8,165 bases of DNA, from the NCBI GenBank assembly GCA_913051905.1, contig CAJXBY010000114.1, positions 1 to 8,165 of the forward strand, read 5' to 3'. This DNA comes from an uncultured Gammaproteobacteria bacterium. Lineage in GTDB: Bacteria > Pseudomonadota > Gammaproteobacteria > Arenicellales > UBA868. Position 1 is the stretch's first letter. The number at the start of each line of letters is the position of its first letter. Under the pieces are notes generated by a model. That model was not told where the DNA came from and made no database searches. It was given only the letters and a program-made list of their open reading frames with translations. The position numbers and the translations under genes are program-made. Positions 1 through 6,271 of this stretch are shown one piece after another.

Positions 1-293
1 TCGGCCACACTATCGACTAGTACAAATTTATCGTCATGCGATCGGTAATACGCTCTCTCTTGTGCAATTTTATGAATGGCCTCGGACAAACTCGTACGGT
101 CTCCGCCAAGGGTCAGCGACAAAACATCGTGACCGGCTTCTTTCATTCTGGATAAATGTTTGACCCTGATATCGGGTTTGGCCTCTCTGCTCCACGGCAA
201 CGTGTTGTCCCACACATAGGCATCCTGATGAACTTTCGAAGCTTCAGCAGAAGCACCCCATTTAGCAGCCAGGTCCTGTAAATCTTCACTCAT
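1..293 (-). CDS. Peptidase M19 (membrane dipeptidase-like) protein, N-terminal part; runs off the left edge
   Basis: Ninety-seven codons are visible from the ATG at 293-291; the rest lies outside the window. A GGAG ribosome binding site sits at 303-300, six bases before the ATG, so the start is well supported. The protein opens with a helical stretch and then HQDAYVWDNTLPW (residues 22-34), followed by IRVKHLSRMKEAGHDVLSL and a helix of the IHKIAQERA type. This order (a short strand carrying the first metal-ligand motif, then an LxxMxxAG segment, then a helix) is what I recall for zinc-dependent dipeptidases of family M19, which cleave dipeptides, often with D-residues or unusual bonds. The usual HxD metal motif appears replaced by DNT at residues 29-31, so activity may differ from the classical enzyme. 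Family call is from pattern recognition on a fragment; a more general TIM-barrel metal hydrolase is the alternative. Confidence 0.68.
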   Translation of the reverse strand, partial: MSEDLQDLAAKWGASAEASKVHQDAYVWDNTLPWSREAKPDIRVKHLSRMKEAGHDVLSLTLGGDRTSLSEAIHKIAQERAYYRSHDDKFVLVDSVA

Positions 294-595
294 GGTTTTC
301 TCCAGTTAGCATGGTTGTTGTTATATTGGAAATTGTAGTTTGATGTGCATCCTGATACCAGAATCGAGGATCTGGATATCGCGATAAGGGCGTCAGTTCC
401 CTGATTCAGATTGACAATACCAAGCTGTCCTTGGCTGCGGCGTAGCTATTTAAAGGCGGCGAGAAGCGTGACTGTATTAGGTGGGTGTTGCTGCTTTGGG
501 GCGGGTTTAGTTTGACCCCTTGCGTACCGTAATCGGCAATACAGGTGCCGAGAGCCCACTGCATTCAGTTGCTCACAGAGGTAGAAAGGAAGATT
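294..595. other. Gene-free stretch between the M19 gene and tRNA-Ala
   Basis: No open reading frame here has a convincing start, ribosome binding site or family motif. The part next to the M19 gene (about 300-345) is AT-rich and should hold its promoter. On the minus strand two -10-like boxes are visible, TACAAT at 337-332 and TATAAC at 325-320, but neither has a good -35 box at the right distance. The part next to the tRNA holds its 3' trailer, with a hairpin listed separately. Nothing else recognisable is seen. Confidence 0.5.
552..574 (-). other. Hairpin in the tRNA-Ala 3' trailer
   Basis: GAGC (552-555) pairs with GCTC (571-574), and ACTG (558-561) pairs with CAGT (566-569) around a CATT loop, with a small 2x1 internal loop between the stems. 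It starts 22 nt downstream of the tRNA 3' end in the direction of transcription. No T-tract follows it on the minus strand, so it is not a textbook intrinsic terminator. It could end or help process the tRNA precursor, or be chance. Confidence 0.3.
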
Positions 596-671
<76 letters not shown>

Positions 672-704
672 AGGGTGCACGGCTAGCGCGGCACTTGGAC
701 TCAA

Positions 705-733
705 AATATAGGGCATCCCGGTACTTGGGTCTA
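705..733 (-). promoter_or_regulatory. Candidate sigma-70-type promoter for tRNA-Ala
   Basis: On the minus strand TAGACC (733-728, four of six matches to TTGACA) is followed after exactly 17 nt by TATATT (710-705, five of six matches to TATAAT). This predicts a transcript start near 698, about 27 nt before the tRNA 5' end at 671. The -35 box overlaps the TAG stop codon (733-731) of the alpha/beta hydrolase. The tRNA could also be reached by read-through from that operon. Confidence 0.5.
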
Positions 734-1549
734 GAGTGGTACCTCGTCCACGAGCCAGTCCTGAATAAGATCTGCGGTTTGCTGGGGCTGATCTCCATGA
801 ATGTGATGGCCAGTGCCTGCAACAACGCGGTGCGAACCATCTGCAAGGTGTTTAAGTGCCGCGTGAACATCTTCATCCGGCAAAGTACCACTTTGTTCGT
901 TACTGGCTTTTAGAATGAGTGTCGGGCATTGTATTTTTGCCAAGGACCGGTCGATATCGAATCCGGTCATCAAACTGTTGTCATAGGACATACGCAATAC
1001 ATCGGGGTCGAGCTGAGCCAGCCTGGACGCCAAAGTGGAATCCTCGCGGGCGATTGCATCCGGAGCGGCGATCGGCAGGCGTTCGCGTAATCGCGTTTCT
1101 TCCTGGCCCTCCAGTGCTAATTCGTATAGGTCTCGGAAGAACTGATAAGCGCGGGGGCTGCCATCCCTGACGGTATATCTGCGAAGCCAAAGAGGTGCAT
1201 CCTCGATAATGAGTGCGCTCACCAAATCCGGTCGCTGTGCGGCAACGCCGATCGCCACAAGACCTCCAAGTGAGTGCCCGAACAGGATGGCCGGATTCTT
1301 GCATAGCATGTCGACCAGGTGGCAGATGTCTCGGGCAAAATCCAGAATTCGGTAATTCCCGGCAACGTGACTCGAACGGCCGTGTCCACGCAGGTCTGGG
1401 ATCCATAGCTGATGATTCATCGAAAGGGCCGGTATGATCGGCAGAAACGAATCCCAGCGCCCAGTTGTCCCGTGAAGCATAACCATTGGTTGTACCCCGG
1501 ACCCTGCCGACTCGTAATACAGTCGACACTCTGGTGCTTGGTGCCACAT
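731..1549 (-). CDS. Alpha/beta-hydrolase fold protein (esterase/C-C hydrolase type)
   Basis: This 272-residue protein has the usual length and layout of a single-domain alpha/beta hydrolase with a small cap. The oxyanion motif HGTTG is at residues 26-30, the PDLRGHGRS strand-loop at 51-59, and the nucleophile elbow GHSLGG at 91-96 with Ser93 as the likely nucleophile. The likely catalytic His is in GTGHHIHGDQP (His248 or His249). The acid is less clear: the segment after the seventh strand (KASNEQSGTLPDEDV, 214-228) lacks the usual GxxD, so Asp117 in IIEDAP or an acid in the 225-227 cluster may serve. The ATG at 1549-1547 has no obvious ribosome binding site, but no better start fits the N-terminal strand. 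The gene follows the UbiD-type decarboxylase by 30 nt, so the two are probably co-transcribed and may act on the same compound, for example ester or ring-cleavage product hydrolysis. The substrate is unknown. Confidence 0.88.
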   Translation of the reverse strand: MWHQAPECRLYYESAGSGVQPMVMLHGTTGRWDSFLPIIPALSMNHQLWIPDLRGHGRSSHVAGNYRILDFARDICHLVDMLCKNPAILFGHSLGGLVAIGVAAQRPDLVSALIIEDAPLWLRRYTVRDGSPRAYQFFRDLYELALEGQEETRLRERLPIAAPDAIAREDSTLASRLAQLDPDVLRMSYDNSLMTGFDIDRSLAKIQCPTLILKASNEQSGTLPDEDVHAALKHLADGSHRVVAGTGHHIHGDQPQQTADLIQDWLVDEVPL

Positions 1550-1579
1550 CGAGAGATAGGTAAGGTTTCTAAGATCCGC

Positions 1580-2890
1580 TCAGGCGATGTAGTCCCTAAG
1601 ATCGATTTCTTTGGCGCCCGGTATCTGCTTACGCTCAAAGTCTTCCTTCCGGTCCATGGCCATGGTGCAGTCAAAGCCAACCCGTCCCCAGTGCTCCCGG
1701 CGTTGCCCGTAATAGAAGCCGGGCACGTCGGGCACGACGATCACACGGTCATCGGCCCGCCCGCGTGTCAGGAATGCCCAGTAGACGTCGTTGAGGTCAT
1801 TGTTATCGACATCCGAATCGACCACCATCACGCTTTTGATGAAGTCATGGTGCACCCCAAAGGCGCCCAGAATCACCTGGCGGGCATGTCCGTCGTACTG
1901 CTTGTCGATTCTGACCACAGTGTTCAAAAGGTTGGGAACGCAACTGACATCCTGGATTCCGCGGAGCGTGCCGTTGAGGTGAGCGTAAACGCGGTTGCAC
2001 AACGCGAGTTCAAGTAGTCTTTGGTCTTCCGGCGATCCACACACCAGCGCATGGTAGAAGGCGCCCTCCCAAACCGTGACGCCGAGCACCTCGAACACAT
2101 GATTATCACCCTGTTCGACGTAGTAACCCAGAAACTCACCGAATGGTGCCTCAGGTCGTCGAACATTCGGCAGTATTCGCCCTTCGATAACGATGTCGGT
2201 GTGATAGGGCACATTGAGATTAATGTGCCGGCAGGGCCGCATCGTAACTGCTTGACCAGTCAGTTTTGAGACGAGGTCGAGCTCGCTTTCATCGGGCGGA
2301 ATTGGCGAAGCTGCGGCCATCGCCACCTCCGGCGGTGGACCGATGAGAATCGCAACGTCGATGGCGCTGCCGGAGGCCTCAGCCTTGGCTTGGTACCGCG
2401 TGAGATCGTGGCTGGTGCCAAGCCGTACTCGAACCTCGTCGTTGCTGATATGCATGCCCCGGTGAAAGGAGAGATTGGGTGTCCCGGTTTCTGGATCGTT
2501 GGCAAGAAATATCCCGGAGGTAATGTAGGCGGCTGCATCTTTGCCGTGGTAGGTCAGCTGGGGTAATTCGTCCAGTCGGGCCGTCCGGAATTCACCTTCG
2601 GCTTCGGGCTCGATTTCCGGGGCTCGGACGGGATTCTTCATGAGTTCTGCCCACCGCTGGCAGAAGTTACCGTCAACCGCGCCAAGGTAGTCGCAGAATC
2701 GCTGACGACTGCCGAAGAGATTACTGGCGACTGGCAGCGTGCTTCCTTGAACGTTGCGGAAGAGGATTGGCCGATCGCTCTCCTGCTGGGCACGGGCAAT
2801 CACCGCGGCACATTCAAAACGCGGGTCAACTTCACGCTCGACAATCTGAATCTCGCCGGACTCGATCCAGCGTTCAATGAGTTCCTTCAC
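1580..2890 (-). CDS. UbiD-family prenylated-FMN-dependent decarboxylase
   Basis: The protein (436 residues from the GTG start) matches the UbiD family, which removes or adds carboxyl groups on aromatic or alpha,beta-unsaturated acids using prenylated FMN made by UbiX. The hallmark E-x4-E motif is present as RRPEAPFGEFLGYY, with Glu247 and Glu252 as the catalytic acids. The partner arginine is probably Arg144 in NLSFHRGMHIS. The conserved DSDVDNNDLNDVYWAFLTR segment (about 358-376) is also typical. The frame is open up to an ATG at 2941, but I prefer the GTG at 2890-2888: AGGAG at 2902-2898 lies seven bases before it, and the extra 17 residues (Pro, Arg and His rich) look non-native. The length is somewhat below the roughly 490 residues of the ubiquinone-pathway enzyme, and a neighbouring hydrolase rather than a ubi gene argues for a catabolic role. 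No ubiX is in the window. The substrate is unresolved. Confidence 0.9.
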   Translation of the reverse strand: MKELIERWIESGEIQIVEREVDPRFECAAVIARAQQESDRPILFRNVQGSTLPVASNLFGSRQRFCDYLGAVDGNFCQRWAELMKNPVRAPEIEPEAEGEFRTARLDELPQLTYHGKDAAAYITSGIFLANDPETGTPNLSFHRGMHISNDEVRVRLGTSHDLTRYQAKAEASGSAIDVAILIGPPPEVAMAAASPIPPDESELDLVSKLTGQAVTMRPCRHINLNVPYHTDIVIEGRILPNVRRPEAPFGEFLGYYVEQGDNHVFEVLGVTVWEGAFYHALVCGSPEDQRLLELALCNRVYAHLNGTLRGIQDVSCVPNLLNTVVRIDKQYDGHARQVILGAFGVHHDFIKSVMVVDSDVDNNDLNDVYWAFLTRGRADDRVIVVPDVPGFYYGQRREHWGRVGFDCTMAMDRKEDFERKQIPGAKEIDLRDYIA

Positions 2891-2897
2891 ACGTTGT

Positions 2898-2902
2898 CTC
2901 CT
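2898..2902 (-). promoter_or_regulatory. Ribosome binding site that selects the UbiD GTG start
   Basis: AGGAG on the minus strand, spaced seven bases from the GTG at 2890-2888. The upstream in-frame ATG at 2941-2939 has no comparable signal, so this site decides the start. Confidence 0.65.
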
Positions 2903-3055
2903 GTGAGGATGGGTGACTCTCGGTGGAGCGGTTTCACCCATCGGGGTTTCATTGTCAGCAGAAGGATATTAAAGGACCGGCTCTCCGTGAAGTGGTCGGG
3001 TTCGCCCGGTGCCCAAGGGCCAACCCTGATGAACCGTCGAACCCCGAAAATAGTT

Positions 3056-3061
3056 TATAAT
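3056..3061 (+). promoter_or_regulatory. Perfect -10 box (TATAAT) ahead of the RodZ-like gene
   Basis: TATAAT matches the sigma-70 consensus in all six positions and lies in an AT-rich patch within otherwise GC-rich DNA. No good -35 box is visible 16-18 nt upstream, which would suggest a weak or activator-dependent promoter. It predicts a start near 3068, leaving a leader of about 36 nt to the ATG at 3105. That supports the ATG rather than the upstream in-frame TTG at 3078 as the start. The 2903-3055 interval must also hold the divergent UbiD promoter, but no convincing one is seen. Confidence 0.5.
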
Positions 3062-3104
3062 TAATCTGCAGTTATTCTTGTTAGTAGCTGTTTTTACAGG
3101 AAAG

Positions 3105-3635
3105 ATGCCGACATCTACTGAATCTTCCGGTGATGTGCCCATCAGCCCGGGTGAGCGGCTCCGAAATGCCCGAACAGGCTACGCGTGGACCGTTGAGGAT
3201 GTGGCGGGCAACCTTAACCTCAGCATCGATGTGATTCATGCGCTCGAGTCCGGTGATTACGCCGGACTTCCGGAGCCCGCTTTTATCCGCGGTTATCTCA
3301 GGGCCTACGCTCGCCTTATGGAAATCGACGAGAAGCTGGTGCTGACCGAACAGCGGGCAACGACCTATGGCCGTCTCGGTTCCGTGGTGCCGGTAATGGA
3401 CCACTCGGCGCTTCTTGAGAGCAACCGGCGCAAAAGTTGGCTGCGTTTCTCCAAAAAGGACAAATCAGGTCGACGACGGCCGATTCTGATCGGGGTCCTC
3501 GTAATCGCTGCGATTCTTGCGGCCTGGTGGTTAAGCGGTATTCGTCCGGCAGACATTACTGGATCGAATGTGGAGACTGAAGACCCGGGCGTCAAGACCA
3601 TGACTGTACCGCTCAAGGCAACCACCAGCGACTGA
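3105..3635 (+). CDS. Short RodZ-like protein: cytoplasmic HTH domain plus one membrane segment
   Basis: This 176-residue protein starts with a helix-turn-helix domain of the RodZ/Xre type (about residues 14-75): GERLRNARTGYAWTVEDVA, then LNLSIDVIHALESGDYAGLP and FIRGYLRAYARLM. These phrases are characteristic of RodZ, the membrane protein that links MreB filaments to the cell-wall elongation machinery. A basic linker (about 108-125, rich in Arg and Lys) precedes a single transmembrane segment at about 127-143 (ILIGVLVIAAILAAWWL). Only about 33 residues follow, whereas RodZ proteins usually carry a periplasmic beta-rich domain and are around 300 residues long. AGGA at 3098-3101 sits close to the ATG; an in-frame TTG at 3078 would add nine residues. 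The neighbours are metabolic genes, not ispG or cell-wall genes, so this may be a paralogue with a different job, such as a membrane-anchored DNA-binding or scaffold protein. Confidence 0.75.
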   Translation: MPTSTESSGDVPISPGERLRNARTGYAWTVEDVAGNLNLSIDVIHALESGDYAGLPEPAFIRGYLRAYARLMEIDEKLVLTEQRATTYGRLGSVVPVMDHSALLESNRRKSWLRFSKKDKSGRRRPILIGVLVIAAILAAWWLSGIRPADITGSNVETEDPGVKTMTVPLKATTSD

Positions 3636-3640
3636 TCCTG

Positions 3641-3654
3641 CCGGCGATTGCCGG
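3641..3654. terminator. Small inverted repeat between convergent genes, weak terminator candidate
   Basis: CCGGC (3641-3645) and GCCGG (3650-3654) can pair around a GATT loop, five bases after the RodZ-like stop and four bases before the end of the convergent dehydratase gene. The stem is short and there is no T-run on either strand, so any terminator function is uncertain. It is the only hairpin noticed in this very short 23-nt gap. Confidence 0.3.
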
Positions 3655-3658
3655 TGTT

Positions 3659-4627
3659 CTAGGGAGTCAGGATGTTGGCGATCGTTTGTCCATCGATGTT
3701 ACCCCCACTGATGATCACGCCGATACGGCCCTTTGCAGGAGCCTTGCCGGAGAGCAGGGCGGCGACTCCCAGTGCCCCTGAAGGTTCGACTACCAGTTTC
3801 ACTTCGTGAAACAAGAACCGTACGGCTTCGACAATGGCCTCCTCCGTCACGGTGCAGAAGTCATCCACGAGATTCTGGATGAGTGGAAAGGTAATCGTGC
3901 CGAGTGATTCGGTGCGGGTGCCATCGGCAATGGTCCGCGGATTGTCCACGCGCTGCAGAGTACCGCTTCTGAAGGACCGGGTCGCATCGTCGGCGAGTTC
4001 CGGTTCAACACCGATAATCCGGCAGGCCGGCTGCAGGTGCCTCGTGCTGATTGCATTTCCTCCAAGCAGGCCGCCGCCCCCACAGGGAACGAGCAGGCAG
4101 TCGAGGGGCCCGCTCTGTTCGAGCAGTTCCAGCGCGGCGGTACCCTGGCCGGCGATCACGTGTGGGTGGTCAAAAGGCGGGATCAGCGTGTACCCGTGCG
4201 TCTCGACCTGTCCGGCGGAGATCACTTCCCGTTTAGCCACAGCTGGGTCGTAGTCGATGATCGTCGCGCCGTGGCTTTCCGTGGCGGCTCTTTTGCGCAG
4301 CGGTGCGTCCCGGGGCATGACCACCGTGGTCGAGATTCCGAGCAGCCGTCCGCTCAGAGCCACGGCCTGACCGTGGTTACCGGAGGAATGCGTGATCACG
4401 CCGCGCGCCCGTTGGTTTGCGGTCAGCTGCGAGATCGCGTTCCAGGCACCGCGAAACTTGAAAGCGCCGATGCGTTGAAAATTCTCGCATTTTAGAAAAG
4501 CTTCCCCTTCAATCTGCTCATCGAGGAGGGTCTTTTCGAGTACCGGCGTACGCAGCGCGTGCCCTTTGAGCCGTTCAGCAGCGGCGGTGACATCATTGAA
4601 ATCAGGGAGGTCGGTCAAGGGCAGCAT
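3659..4627 (-). CDS. PLP-dependent serine/threonine dehydratase, serine racemase / threo-3-hydroxyaspartate ammonia-lyase type
   Basis: From the ATG at 4627 the protein is 322 residues, the usual size for the single-domain fold-type II enzymes without a regulatory ACT domain. Lys57 in GAFKFRGA should form the Schiff base with pyridoxal phosphate. SSGNHGQA (81-88) contains Ser82, the position of the second catalytic base in serine racemases. The phosphate-binding glycine loop is CGGGGLLGG (182-190), and SGGN (307-310) contacts the pyridine ring. EPELADD (208-214) fits the divalent-metal site of serine racemase, with Glu208 and Asp214 as ligands. This points to serine racemase or hydroxyaspartate dehydratase activity rather than the large biosynthetic IlvA. 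The frame stays open to 4696, but the extra 23 residues are not family-like, and AGAAG lies seven bases before the ATG at 4627. It is convergent with the RodZ-like gene. Which amino acid is the true substrate is not settled by sequence. Confidence 0.88.
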   Translation of the reverse strand: MLPLTDLPDFNDVTAAAERLKGHALRTPVLEKTLLDEQIEGEAFLKCENFQRIGAFKFRGAWNAISQLTANQRARGVITHSSGNHGQAVALSGRLLGISTTVVMPRDAPLRKRAATESHGATIIDYDPAVAKREVISAGQVETHGYTLIPPFDHPHVIAGQGTAALELLEQSGPLDCLLVPCGGGGLLGGNAISTRHLQPACRIIGVEPELADDATRSFRSGTLQRVDNPRTIADGTRTESLGTITFPLIQNLVDDFCTVTEEAIVEAVRFLFHEVKLVVEPSGALGVAALLSGKAPAKGRIGVIISGGNIDGQTIANILTP

Positions 4628-4708
4628 TCGACATCTTCTGGGAGGCCGCCCAGTATAGCCGAGGGTGACCAGGACGGTGCCGTACAGCTCATACACAGTT
4701 TAGACCGT

Positions 4709-4714
4709 TAGAAT
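4709..4714 (+). promoter_or_regulatory. Candidate -10 box directly upstream of the carboxylesterase start
   Basis: TAGAAT (five of six matches to TATAAT) ends seven bases before the ATG at 4722. That is the spacing expected if transcription began at or next to the start codon, giving a leaderless mRNA. There is no ribosome binding site before this ATG, which fits, but no clear -35 box is seen either. Confidence 0.3.
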
Positions 4715-4721
4715 AACCGCT

Positions 4722-5408
4722 ATGTCCGATGCTGAACCGCAACTGCTGGAACGGGAAACTGGTTCCGATCCACTCTTTGCCGTGATCTGGCTGCACGGTC
4801 TGGGGGCAGATCACACTGATTTCGCGCAGCTGCCTGAGTTGTTGCGGCTGCCTACCGGTTTGCCGGTTCGCTTTCTTCTGCCGGATGCGCCGATGCGGCC
4901 GATCACCATCAACGGCGGCATGGTGATGCGTGGCTGGTATGACGTCACCGGCCTCGATATCAACCGCGAGGACAGACCCGAAGGGTTGGACGAATCCGCT
5001 GATATCGTCAGAACCCTGCTGTCACGAGAAGAGGCGCGAGGTATGCCAGCTGAGCGAATATTTCTCGGCGGCTTCTCCCAGGGCGGCGCGGTGGCTCTAC
5101 ATCTGGGACTCCGGTATCACCAGACGCTAGCCGGCATCATCGGCTTGTCAACCTACCTGCCTGTTGCAGGATCGTTGGCGGGTGAGGCCCATCAGGCCAA
5201 CCGTGACACATCAATTTTCCTGGCCCATGGGCTGCACGATCCGGTGCTTGCACTGCATCTTGCCGAAAAGAGCCGGGATCTGTTGTCAGAACAAGCATTC
5301 AATGTGACCTGGAAAACGTACCCGATGCCCCACAGTCTGTCGGAAGCCGAGCTCATTGATCTCTCCGACTGGCTGGATGTAATTTTTGAGGCGAAGTCAC
5401 CAGGCTAA
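4722..5408 (+). CDS. Carboxylesterase / lysophospholipase-type serine hydrolase (Abhydrolase_2 family)
   Basis: This 228-residue protein matches the short carboxylesterase/phospholipase family (the group containing bacterial EstB and YpfH and acyl-protein thioesterases), which hydrolyse esters of short acyl chains. The visible signatures are WLHGLGAD (23-30), the MRGWYD motif (69-74), the nucleophile elbow GGFSQGG with Ser119, the acid in HGLHDPVL (Asp173), and the base in MPHSLSEAE (His204). The length is normal and the triad is complete. There is no signal peptide, so it should be cytoplasmic. The ATG at 4722 lacks a ribosome binding site; a -10-like box just upstream raises the option of a leaderless message. 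The stop codon TAA (5406-5408) overlaps the stop of the convergent TPR gene. The physiological substrate is unknown. Confidence 0.92.
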   Translation: MSDAEPQLLERETGSDPLFAVIWLHGLGADHTDFAQLPELLRLPTGLPVRFLLPDAPMRPITINGGMVMRGWYDVTGLDINREDRPEGLDESADIVRTLLSREEARGMPAERIFLGGFSQGGAVALHLGLRYHQTLAGIIGLSTYLPVAGSLAGEAHQANRDTSIFLAHGLHDPVLALHLAEKSRDLLSEQAFNVTWKTYPMPHSLSEAELIDLSDWLDVIFEAKSPG

Positions 5409-5989
5409 ATGGCGTTTTCTTCGTCGACCCTGCGCTGTCTTTCCTCCAGGCGGTCTACGTAGCGCCGGATCCGCGTCAGATGCGGGTTGAGCGCCAGAGC
5501 CTCCCGGAAAGCAACCAGGGCGCCGGCGAAGTTATTGCGCTCGATAAAGATCAGGCCGAGCCCTGACAATGCGCCAAAGTGCCGGGGCTCGAGCACAAGC
5601 GCACGCTTGATGTCGTGGATTGACCGGTCATACTGGCCGGCAAGATAAAACAATGTGGCTCTCTTGTTCCAGCCTTCGGCAAAATCCGGTGCGATCTGAA
5701 TCACTTTGTTAAAACTGCGTAGGGCTTCGTGGTAATACTGACTCGACATTGCCTGAATTCCACGGCCCAGCCAGGCACGGGCTGTGTCGTCGTCAATGTC
5801 GATCCAGCGTTTCCAGATCTCGCTGCTGATCCGGTCTGATTCCTCTTTTTTGGTGGTTTCGGCGAGGTGAAGGAATAGTTGGTCCAGTACCGGATCGTTC
5901 TGATCGGCCGCAATACCGGCTGACAGGCAGATGCTGAGCAGCCCGGCAAGTGCCGTCCTACTGAGGCGTGCAGTCCCGCAACGGATCAT
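5405..5989 (-). CDS. Exported tetratricopeptide-repeat (TPR) protein
   Basis: From the ATG at 5989 the protein is 194 residues. Residues 1 to about 28 form a typical signal peptide (basic start, then LAGLLSICLSAGIA), with cleavage likely near AGIAA-DQ, so it probably acts in the periplasm. The Cys21 context is LSIC, which does not fit a lipobox. The mature part holds about three TPR units at roughly 69-102, 103-136 and 137-170, with recurring patterns such as AWLGRGI..YHEALRSFNKVIQIAP and GWNKRATLFYLAGQYDRSIHDI. TPR arrays bind protein partners; no enzyme domain is present. The C-terminus is a charged helix (RRYVDRLEERQRRVDEE). An in-frame GTG at 6007 would add six residues; neither start has a clear ribosome binding site. 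The function of this small TPR protein is not known. Its TAG stop overlaps the TAA of the convergent esterase gene. Confidence 0.8.
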   Translation of the reverse strand: MIRCGTARLSRTALAGLLSICLSAGIAADQNDPVLDQLFLHLAETTKKEESDRISSEIWKRWIDIDDDTARAWLGRGIQAMSSQYYHEALRSFNKVIQIAPDFAEGWNKRATLFYLAGQYDRSIHDIKRALVLEPRHFGALSGLGLIFIERNNFAGALVAFREALALNPHLTRIRRYVDRLEERQRRVDEENAI

Positions 5990-6271
5990 GTGCCGTCGCC
6001 GGAGCACGCCGGATTCTCGGGTTCTCCAGAATGCAATAGGGGATTGACCCTATCTGGCATCAGTCTTTCGTTGACTGTGGCAGATGCGACAGAAGAGACT
6101 TCATGGGTGTACGACATTGTTGTTTCCAATGGAGGGAGTGGGGGTTATTTTGCCAAGTCTGTTACCCGCTCACCAATCTGTTGACTGGCTGCGTGGCTTG
6201 AATGACGGTTACCGAGGCGATAACGTTGCCATGTTGCCCGGTCCAGGACGTTTTGCGCGAGGAAATAGTAA
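5990..6271. other. Divergent intergenic region between the TPR and HAD genes
   Basis: This stretch separates two genes transcribed away from each other and must contain both promoters. Several TTGAC-like boxes occur on the plus strand (6046-6051, 6071-6076, 6181-6186), but none has a matching -10 box at 16-18 nt. The best pair I find for the HAD operon is TTGAAT (6198-6203), 17 nt and then TAACGT (6221-6226), which is poor. The short open frames here have no ribosome binding site or recognisable domain. Confidence 0.45.

Noticed and set aside
1412..2017. A 201-codon plus-strand frame opposite the UbiD and hydrolase genes
   Set aside because: The minus-strand frame there contains the conserved UbiD C-terminal region; the plus-strand translation resembles no family and crosses the gap between two real genes.
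5905..5989. A lipobox in the TPR protein signal peptide
   Set aside because: The residue before Cys21 is Ile; lipoprotein signal peptides need a small residue there.
6008..6271. Small open frames of about 60 codons in the TPR-HAD intergenic region
   Set aside because: They have no ribosome binding site, domain or hydrophobic segment that would support a real small protein.
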